Of a stretch of 15,122 nucleotides of DNA, positions 6,710-13,293 are shown in pieces; positions within the stretch are counted from its first letter, which is position 1; the number at the start of each line of letters is the position of its first letter. The translations under genes were made by a program, and so were the position numbers. The DNA comes from JBLHKW01 sp047618565 (GTDB lineage Bacteria; Planctomycetota; UBA1135; GCA-002686595): assembly GCA_047618565.1 (NCBI GenBank), contig JBLHKW010000131.1, positions 1 through 15,122 on the forward strand, written 5' to 3'. Under the pieces are notes generated by a model. That model worked only from the letters and a program-made list of their open reading frames with translations, was not told the DNA's origin and searched no databases.

Positions 6710-7873
6710 ATGAAACCTCTCACGAATGAACTCTCCACGGCACCGGACGGCGCGCGGCTCCTGCCTTGCCTCCTCTGCTTGCCCCTCGCATGGGCCTTCA
6801 CGCAGGATCACGACGCGATCCCCAACGACGTACGAGAGCTCGAAGGGCTGATCGAGGTCGGAGACGGCTCCGAGCTTGCCAACCCAGCAAGTGGCGCGGG
6901 GGAAACCGAAGAACAGGCTTCCTCGCCAGCCCCCCAGGAGCCCGATGTCGATCCGTACTTCATGGAATCGTCAGGCATCTCCAGCGACACCGGCCCCCAG
7001 GTCATCACGCGCAATGTCCTCCAGGATCGCCAGGGCGATTTCTGGCTCGCGACGTGGAACGGGTTCATGCGCTACGACGGCAGCACCTTCACCAACGTCA
7101 CCAACAAGGAGGGTTTGCGACGTTACCGCGCATTCTCCTTGCTGGAGGATCGCCAGGGGAACATCTGGATGGGCACCATCGGCGCAGGCGTGTATCGATA
7201 CGACGGGAGCACCTACACCAATTTCACGACGGAGGATGGCCTGGTCGACGACTCCGTCCTGTCGATGTTTCAGGACCGCGACGGCAACCTCTGGTTCGGG
7301 GCGATGGGCCTCACGAAGTACGACGGCACCACCTTCACGTCGTTCACCGAAGAAGACGGCTTCACTCGTTCCGACGTGAACTCCATGTCGCAGGCACCCG
7401 ACGGCACCATCTGGATCGGCACACGGGGCGCGCTATTCCGCTACGACGGCGAATCGTTCTCGAATTTCACCGAGGAGCATGGACTGGACGTCCAGAGCAA
7501 TAGCTACATACCGGCACTGATCGACCAAAAGGGCCACTTGTGGCTCAGTGGCTCAAGTGGAATCTTTCACTACGATGGCGAGAGTGTGCGGCACGTCTTC
7601 AAGCTCCCCAGCTTCTGTCTGATGGAAGACTCGCACGGCAACATCTGGTTCAACGGGGGCTTGCTCGGGGGCGAGGACCCGAAGCCACGCACTACCGTCC
7701 TCAATCGATTCGATCCGTCAGCCGGCCTCGAAGGCCTCCTGTCCTCGAGCAAGCAATTCGAAGTCGCGTCCGGATCAGTCTTCGGACTCACCGAGGACAA
7801 GGACGGCAACATCTGGTTAGGCACCGGCAGGGGCATTGCCCGGATTGATGGAGATACCGTTCAGTACTATTGA
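6710..7873 (+). CDS. Secreted seven-blade Reg_prop propeller protein
   Basis: The 387-residue protein contains seven two-component-regulator propeller repeats. Each is anchored by a D-x-x-G-x-[IFL]-W-[LMIF]-[GAS] motif: QDRQGDFWLAT, EDRQGNIWMGT, QDRDGNLWFGA, APDGTIWIGT, DQKGHLWLSG, EDSHGNIWFNG, EDKDGNIWLGT. Most are followed by a YDGxxFTNFTxEDGL loop. This makes one complete propeller. In hybrid two-component sensors such repeats usually form two propellers fused to a Y_Y_Y domain and a kinase; here nothing follows the seventh repeat, so it is a stand-alone exported sensor or binding protein. The start MKPLTNEL at 6710 is preferred over 6572 because it gives a signal-like segment (LLPCLLCLPLAWA, residues ~18-30). 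An acidic, Pro/Ala-rich linker precedes the propeller. The ligand is unknown. Confidence 0.85.
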   Translation: MKPLTNELSTAPDGARLLPCLLCLPLAWAFTQDHDAIPNDVRELEGLIEVGDGSELANPASGAGETEEQASSPAPQEPDVDPYFMESSGISSDTGPQVITRNVLQDRQGDFWLATWNGFMRYDGSTFTNVTNKEGLRRYRAFSLLEDRQGNIWMGTIGAGVYRYDGSTYTNFTTEDGLVDDSVLSMFQDRDGNLWFGAMGLTKYDGTTFTSFTEEDGFTRSDVNSMSQAPDGTIWIGTRGALFRYDGESFSNFTEEHGLDVQSNSYIPALIDQKGHLWLSGSSGIFHYDGESVRHVFKLPSFCLMEDSHGNIWFNGGLLGGEDPKPRTTVLNRFDPSAGLEGLLSSSKQFEVASGSVFGLTEDKDGNIWLGTGRGIARIDGDTVQYY

Positions 7874-7882
7874 CGCGGCGCC

Positions 7883-7965
7883 GGGTACGGAGCCACGCCC
7901 ATCGTCAACGGATTCGAGGCCCCGTGGAACGCGAATCCGTTGACGATGGGCGTGGCTCCGTACCC
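7883..7965. repeat. Long palindromic intergenic element, copy 3 (inverted)
   Basis: This is the most perfect copy: arms 7883-7916 and 7932-7965 pair at all 34 positions around the 15-nt loop aggccccgtggaacg. The loop is the reverse complement of the copy 1 and 4 loop except at one base, so the element lies in the opposite orientation. It sits 9 bp after the propeller stop and 29 bp before the ATG of the caspase gene, between two genes read in the same direction. It would therefore be present in any read-through transcript as a leader hairpin. Confidence 0.94.
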
Positions 7966-7994
7966 CTCTCGCCCTTGCGGTGTATCCTGGCGGC

Positions 7995-10310
7995 ATGTTC
8001 GCCCCACGCTGGAACCTGGCCCTGTTCGCCCTGCTCGCGTTTCACCCCCTGGCTCGGGGACAGGCGAACCAGGATGAGGCCGCCTCGACGCGCGGTCTCG
8101 CGCTGGATGATGTGGAGGAGTCCTCGAGCTCTGCCTACGGGCGGCGGCACGCGCTGGTGATCGGGATCGACGAGTACGAGGACGCGGCGTATCCGGACCT
8201 CGGGTACGCGGTCGCGGATGCGCGGGCGGTGGCGAAGATCCTGATCGAGAGTTACGGGTTCGAGTCGGAGGACGTGCGCTTGATCGTGAATGAGGACGCG
8301 ACCAAGGTCGCGCTCGATAGTGCCCTCGAAGTGTGGGCCTGCGACACGGAGCGCGTCGGAGAAGAAGACCTGTTCGTCTTGTTCTTCGCCGGGCACGGGG
8401 TCACGCGCCCGGGTCGGCGCGAGTCGCGTGGGTACATCGTCCCGGTCGATGGTCGCTCGAATTCCCGCGGTGAGTCTGACTGGTCGAGCCTAATCGGGAT
8501 GAACGACGTGGAGGACATCTCGGAGCTGGTGCCGGCGAAGCACGCCTTGTTCATCCTGGATTGCTGCTTCGGTGGACTGGCGGTGACGCGCGCGGCGCCG
8601 CCGATTGCGGCCGGGCTGTCCAACCGTGCCCGGCAAGTGATCACGGCGGGCAACGCGCAACAGGCGGTGCTCGATGCGGGTGGCGGCGGGCACTCGGTAT
8701 TCACGGGCGCGTTGCTCGGCGGGCTGGAGGGAGATGCGGACCTGGACGGGGATCAGGTGGTCACGTTCGGGGAGCTGTTCAACCATGTAGGACGCGAGGT
8801 CGAGCGCAGGACGGAGGAACGGCAGACGCCGTTGCAGGCAACGTTCCCGGATCACGAGGGTGGCAACGTGGCGCTGTTCGCGCCGGACGTGAAACCGGGA
8901 ACGATGTCGGCGGCTCAGCGGCTAAAGGGACTGGAGCGGACGGCCAACGAGCGCCTGGCGGAGCTTGAGCGGCTAGCGGACTACATTTTGGTCCAGAAGC
9001 TCGCCAGCGAGGCGGACGCGCTGTGGCCCCAGGTTCCGGAGCTGGTGCCGCGCTACCGGGACTGGCTGGTACGCGCGGGTGCGTTGCTCGACCGACGTGA
9101 ACAGCACGAGGCTTCGGTGCGACAGGTGCGGCAGGAGGCCTACCTGAGCCAGCTGGTCGCTGGTCAGGTCGAGGAGGGCGAGGGCACGGACCCCGTGTGG
9201 GACGAGGTCGATCCGAAGCTGGCGTGGCGTTACGAGACGTTCAAGGTGCTGGTCGAAGGGCTGGACAACCTGCAGCTGACCCTGACGGACGTGGAGAAAC
9301 GGCTGGAGGTGTCGCGCACGCTACGGCAGGTGTCGATCGAGGAGCATGCCGAGGCGTGGGAAGAGGCGCGGGCCGCGGTCGCGGAGCACCCCAGCTACGA
9401 CGGTCTGCAGCTCGCCGCGCAGCTGGGGCTGGTGCCCCTGGGCCCGGATCCGGACTGCGGGCTGTGGGAGTTCGGGCACGTGCTCTCGGGCGAGCTGCCG
9501 CAGCGGGGAGTGGGCGGCGCGCTGGTGCGCACGGAGGCGACGGGCCTTGTATTCGTGTTGATTCCGGGGGGGACGTTCTGGATGGGAGCGCAGGCGAGCG
9601 ATCCCGACGGGCGTAACTACGATCTGCACGCAGCTGGGAACGAAGGTCCTGTGCACGAGGTGACGTTGTCGCCGTACTTCCTGTCGAAGTACGAGCTGAC
9701 GCAGGAGCAGTGGGAGCACGCCGTCGGGGTGAACCCGAGCCGTTACGGTCCGGGATCAGGCAGTGGGGGAAAGGCGATGACGCGCTTGCACCCGGTGGAG
9801 CTGGTGAGCTGGGATGACTGTGTGCGGGTGCTCGGGCGGGTGGATCTGGTGCTGCCGAGCGAGGCGCAGTGGGAGTACGGGGCGCGGGCGTTCACGTATA
9901 CGCCGTGGTCGAGCGGTCCGGAGAAGGAGGCACTGGCCCGTGTGGCGAACATGGCAGACGCGTTCGCGCAGGCCAGCGGCGCCAGCGAGGGCTGGGTTTA
10001 CGAGCCGTGGTCGGACGGCTACACGGTGCACGCGCCGGTAGGGAGTTTCGCACCGAACGGGTTCGGCCTGCACGACGTGCACGGCAACGTGTGGGAGTGG
10101 TGCCTGGACGGGTACGGTGAGAGTTACAACGGCGGCAGTCCAGCGACGGATCCAGTAAGCCCTTTCGTGGGCTCCGCACCTCGCGTGTACCGCGGCGGCG
10201 GCTTCCGCGGCTCCGCCATCACAACGCGTTCCGCGGACCGCCGCCACGACACGCCGACGAGCGCCGACAGCAACCTCGGTGTCCGTCCGGCTCGGGTCAT
10301 CACGGACTGA
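7995..10310 (+). CDS. Secreted caspase-like (C14) protease fused to FGE-sulfatase-fold domain
   Basis: The 771-residue protein starts with a signal peptide (about 1-23, ending LARGQ). Residues ~50-295 form a caspase/metacaspase-like domain: RHALVIGIDEYED strand, catalytic His134 in FFAGHG, and catalytic Cys191 in FILDCCFGG, with Asp189 placed as the acidic S1 residue seen in Arg/Lys-specific metacaspases. A loop at 249-260 (DLDGDQVVTFGE) fits an EF-hand-like calcium pattern. A helical region (~304-465) leads to a conserved pre-FGE segment (LGLVPLGPDPDCGLWEF). The FGE-sulfatase/C-type-lectin-fold domain spans ~515-768 (LIPGGTFWMG, ELTQEQWEHAV, LPSEAQWEYGAR, GNVWEWC, YRGGGFRG, SNLGVR). The Cys pair needed by true formylglycine-generating enzymes is absent, so this domain probably binds a ligand. 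The ATG at 7995 is chosen over an upstream GTG (7980) because it begins the signal peptide. The last ~170 bases differ in strand composition from the rest. Confidence 0.9.
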   Translation: MFAPRWNLALFALLAFHPLARGQANQDEAASTRGLALDDVEESSSSAYGRRHALVIGIDEYEDAAYPDLGYAVADARAVAKILIESYGFESEDVRLIVNEDATKVALDSALEVWACDTERVGEEDLFVLFFAGHGVTRPGRRESRGYIVPVDGRSNSRGESDWSSLIGMNDVEDISELVPAKHALFILDCCFGGLAVTRAAPPIAAGLSNRARQVITAGNAQQAVLDAGGGGHSVFTGALLGGLEGDADLDGDQVVTFGELFNHVGREVERRTEERQTPLQATFPDHEGGNVALFAPDVKPGTMSAAQRLKGLERTANERLAELERLADYILVQKLASEADALWPQVPELVPRYRDWLVRAGALLDRREQHEASVRQVRQEAYLSQLVAGQVEEGEGTDPVWDEVDPKLAWRYETFKVLVEGLDNLQLTLTDVEKRLEVSRTLRQVSIEEHAEAWEEARAAVAEHPSYDGLQLAAQLGLVPLGPDPDCGLWEFGHVLSGELPQRGVGGALVRTEATGLVFVLIPGGTFWMGAQASDPDGRNYDLHAAGNEGPVHEVTLSPYFLSKYELTQEQWEHAVGVNPSRYGPGSGSGGKAMTRLHPVELVSWDDCVRVLGRVDLVLPSEAQWEYGARAFTYTPWSSGPEKEALARVANMADAFAQASGASEGWVYEPWSDGYTVHAPVGSFAPNGFGLHDVHGNVWEWCLDGYGESYNGGSPATDPVSPFVGSAPRVYRGGGFRGSAITTRSADRRHDTPTSADSNLGVRPARVITD

Positions 10311-10315
10311 CCTCG

Positions 10316-10396
10316 GGTACAGAGCCACGCTCATCGTCAACGGATTCGCGTTCCCCGGGGCCTCGAATCCGTTGACGATGAGCGTGGCTCCGTACC
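10316..10396. repeat. Long palindromic intergenic element, copy 4
   Basis: Arms 10316-10348 and 10364-10396 pair at 32 of 33 positions around the 15-nt loop cgttccccggggcct. The sequence equals copy 1 except for one base in the right arm (t at 10368 where copy 1 has c). It occupies the gap between two converging genes, 5 bp after the caspase/FGE stop and 5 bp from the kinase stop, and could serve both as a 3'-end hairpin. It lacks a T-tract. Confidence 0.94.
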
Positions 10397-10401
10397 GCCG
10401 C

Positions 10402-13047
10402 TCAGGGGCGCTTCGGAATCGCGTTCTCGAGAACGGTCAGTGCGCCCGCGTCGGACGCCAGCGAGCGGATGAGCAGGAGCCTCTGTCCATCGGGCGTGAT
10501 GTCGAATCCGTGCTCGTGGATGTAGCGGTTCGGGCCCGTGCGCGAAACGACCACCCGCTGCTCGCCGGGAACGGGTGCGGCTCCAGGGTTGAACTCCACA
10601 GGGACGGCAACGATCTCGCCCTCCGACTCGAACAGGACCTCGTTACCAGCCGGTGCCCAGTTGGGGCTGTCGCCGGTCCCCGACGAGATCCGCGTGAAGT
10701 GTTCCCCCCCGGGGTAAGCCTGCAGCACCACGACATTACCGGCCGTTGTCCGTGTCTCCACGGCGAGCCAGGCGCCGTCCGGCGAGAGGTGGGCCCCTTC
10801 TACCTGCTCGAGGAGCGGCGTGCTCTCACGCGTCTCGAGGTCGAGGGCAGACAGGACGGCGCTCTCCGAACCGCACCACAGGAGTGTGCGGCCGTCCGGG
10901 GTGACACCGACGGGGAATTTGGACTCCGTCGACTCCAGGATCCGATCGATCGCGCCGACTCCGCTGGCCTTCGCGTAGTACAGGTCCGGCGTCATGAAGA
11001 AGTAGAGCCCCTCGTCCCCCGCTGCCCACACTGGACAGGAGTCGTCGCTCAACGCCTCGGTCAGGCGCACCTCGCTTCCACGCACCAGGTCGCGCACCCA
11101 CACGTCTCCACTGGTCCGCAGGCTCGTTCGGTCGAAGGCCAGCTTCGTGCCGTCGTGCGAGAAGCGCGGATTCCACAGGACGCCCTCGACGCCCACGCTC
11201 TCAATGGCTCCGGTCGCCAGGTCGAACCAGACGAACTCCGATTCAACGACACTGGCATCGTTGCGGTAGTAGACGATGCGGCCGTCGCGCGAGGCCCCGA
11301 AGAGCGCGTGTACCGGCCAGTCCGAGACACGCACGTCCTTGGCGAGACGCACGGTCTCTTCCCCGAGCACGCGCGTGCGCGCGTCGAACACGCGCGCATA
11401 CAGCGCATCTCCACGCCGGTGCACCAGCCACCCGGGTTCGACGTAGACGGCGTTCGTGGTCTCGGGCAGGAGCAGCCGCGCCGTGGCAGATCCGATCTCG
11501 CCAACGTAGAGCCCGGAGACCTCCCCGCCCGCATCTTGGATCGTGTAGAGAAAGCCCTTCCCGTCCGGTAGGAAAGACGGCCACATCGCCCGCACGCCCG
11601 GCCGGCCCAGCGAGTGATCGAGCGCGACCTCGGGAGTCCCTCCGCGCGCATCGACGCTCACCAGGGGTCCGTCCTCCTCTGCGAACAGAATCCTGTTCTC
11701 CTCGCTCCATGCCGCACCTCGGATGTCCGACGAAGGACTTCCACGGTAGAGAAGCTGCGGACGATCCTCGTCCACGCCGATCGTCATGAGGTCGTCCCCA
11801 ATCAGAAAGCCGAGACGCCGGCCATCCGGGGCCCAGAATGGATCCAGCGCACTCTTCGAGCCCGGGATGCGCCGTGCCTCCTTGATCCCGTCGAGCTCGC
11901 GCACCCACAGGGCCGAGTTGCCTTCCTCATCAATGGCGACGAAGGCCAGGCGCTTCCCGTCGAGCGACACCGCGGGCGGTCCCGAAAGCGGCCCCATGCG
12001 CATGCCGTCCGGCGCGGTCAGCTCGGCCACCAGCGGTGCGGGAGCGCTTCGAGCTGGCGGCGCGGGCGACCATAACGTACGTGCCAGGAGCGCCCCGAGG
12101 ACCAGCGCGCCCAGGCCCAGGGCGACGACGCCTGCGACCCCGCGGCGGACGGTCTCGCTCACGACCGACTCGCCCACTGGCGGCTCGACCTCTCCGCTCT
12201 GGCACTCCTGCAGCGCGACGCGCGCGTCGCCCATGTCGCGCACGCGGTTGCGCGGGTCCTTCGCGAGGCAACGCCGCAGCAGCTGGCGCACATTCGTGGG
12301 CGTGTTTCCGGGAAGCGCGCTCCAATCGGGCTCGGACCCGACGATCGCCCCGAGGACGTCCGCCGTGGCGTCGCCGGCAAAGGTGCGCTTGCCCGTCAAG
12401 CACTCGTACAGCACGCAGCCGAAGGCCCAGACATCGGTGCGCTTGTCCACCGCCCGACCACGCGCCTGCTCGGGGCTCATGTAGGTCGGCGTACCGAGGA
12501 CGCGCCCCTCCTCGGTCATGAGGAAGCTGTCCGGCCGCGCCACCATCGAGCTGCCCGAGCTGCGCTCGAACATCGGCTTGGCCAGCCCGAAGTCGAGCAG
12601 CTTGACCACACCGTCCGGCGTGATCCGGATGTTCGCGGGCTTGAGGTCGCGATGCACGACACCGGCTTCGTGCGCACCCTCGAGCCCCTCGGCGATCTGC
12701 CGGCACACTTCGACGGCCTCGTCCACGGGGAGCGGGCCATGCCCGAGATGCGTGCTCAGGTCCTCGCCGGGCACGAGCTCGAGCGCCAGGAAGCACACGT
12801 CCCCGTCCTTGTCCACACCGTGAATCCCGGCCACGTTCGGGTGGTTGAGCGACGCGAGCGTCTTCGCCTCGCGCTCGAACCGCCGCAGCCGCTCCTCGTC
12901 GTCCGCCAGCTCCTCGGGCAGGACCTTGATGGCCACCTCGCGTTCGAGGCGGGTATCCATTGCGCGGTAGACCTCGCCCATCCCGCCCGCGCCCAGGGGA
13001 CCAAGGATTTCGTAGAAGGAAAGAGACTGACCGGTGGTGAGGGGCAT
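10402..13047 (-). CDS. Transmembrane Hanks-type Ser/Thr kinase with C-terminal propeller
   Basis: The 881-residue protein has an N-terminal kinase domain (~11-280): glycine loop LGAGGMGEVY (18-27), catalytic Lys41 in VAIKVL, alpha-C Glu near 60, HRDLKPAN (132-139, catalytic Asp134), DFG (152-154), GTPTYMSPEQARG (185-197) and DVWAFGCVLYE. It therefore looks active. One membrane helix (~303-325, GVAGVVALGLGALVLGALLA) is followed by a Pro/Ala linker and a ~540-residue exported region with TolB/PD40-like repeats (VSLDGKRLAFVA, WAPDGRRLGFL, FSHDGTKLAFD, LSPDGAWLAVE, ITPDGQRLLLI), probably a beta-propeller sensor. Such kinases pass an outside signal to cytoplasmic Ser/Thr targets, which are not identifiable here. 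It converges on the caspase/FGE gene, with palindrome copy 4 between them. The start MPLTTGQSLSFYEIL is the usual N-terminus of this kinase type. Confidence 0.93.
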   Translation of the reverse strand: MPLTTGQSLSFYEILGPLGAGGMGEVYRAMDTRLEREVAIKVLPEELADDEERLRRFEREAKTLASLNHPNVAGIHGVDKDGDVCFLALELVPGEDLSTHLGHGPLPVDEAVEVCRQIAEGLEGAHEAGVVHRDLKPANIRITPDGVVKLLDFGLAKPMFERSSGSSMVARPDSFLMTEEGRVLGTPTYMSPEQARGRAVDKRTDVWAFGCVLYECLTGKRTFAGDATADVLGAIVGSEPDWSALPGNTPTNVRQLLRRCLAKDPRNRVRDMGDARVALQECQSGEVEPPVGESVVSETVRRGVAGVVALGLGALVLGALLARTLWSPAPPARSAPAPLVAELTAPDGMRMGPLSGPPAVSLDGKRLAFVAIDEEGNSALWVRELDGIKEARRIPGSKSALDPFWAPDGRRLGFLIGDDLMTIGVDEDRPQLLYRGSPSSDIRGAAWSEENRILFAEEDGPLVSVDARGGTPEVALDHSLGRPGVRAMWPSFLPDGKGFLYTIQDAGGEVSGLYVGEIGSATARLLLPETTNAVYVEPGWLVHRRGDALYARVFDARTRVLGEETVRLAKDVRVSDWPVHALFGASRDGRIVYYRNDASVVESEFVWFDLATGAIESVGVEGVLWNPRFSHDGTKLAFDRTSLRTSGDVWVRDLVRGSEVRLTEALSDDSCPVWAAGDEGLYFFMTPDLYYAKASGVGAIDRILESTESKFPVGVTPDGRTLLWCGSESAVLSALDLETRESTPLLEQVEGAHLSPDGAWLAVETRTTAGNVVVLQAYPGGEHFTRISSGTGDSPNWAPAGNEVLFESEGEIVAVPVEFNPGAAPVPGEQRVVVSRTGPNRYIHEHGFDITPDGQRLLLIRSLASDAGALTVLENAIPKRP

Positions 13048-13293
13048 GAGCCGGAGAGTCTAGCCACTGCGACCCGGGCCCTCGCGCACTAAAGATGTGT
13101 CGTAGCCCGTGAGCACCCCAGATATCGTCGAGACAGATTCGATGCGCTCCCACTCACCGTCCCGCACATCACTTCGCGCAGGTCGAAGGGCCCGTCGGTC
13201 CCCGTGGGAGCAGAACGCACGACCCCTGGTTTCTCCGACCGCGGATCAGGGACGCGACAGGGCGAGGGCCGCGCGAAGTACGACTCGGTATTG
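13048..13293. other. Intergenic region between selO and the kinase gene
   Basis: This 246-bp region lies between the selO stop (13294, minus strand) and the kinase start (13047, minus strand), so it should contain a selO 3' end and a kinase promoter. I see no gene: the frames crossing it are antisense or overlapping extensions of neighbours without recognisable motifs. No strong hairpin with a T-tract, no palindrome copy and no clear Shine-Dalgarno before the kinase ATG was found. The lack of a palindrome in this gap marks the right limit of the repeat cluster. Confidence 0.5.

Noticed and set aside
9540..10310. True formylglycine-generating enzyme (sulfatase activator)
   Set aside because: The fold signatures are present, but the segment carrying the active-site Cys pair in FGE reads GGGFRGSAITTRSADRR here, with no cysteine, and no sulfatase gene is in the window.
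4017..10396. CRISPR array or integron attC series from the repeated palindromes
   Set aside because: The copies are 1.4 to 2.5 kb apart with whole genes between them, so there are no spacers. The genes lie on both strands and the arms do not show the GTTRRRY/RYYYAAC boxes of attC sites in the expected places.
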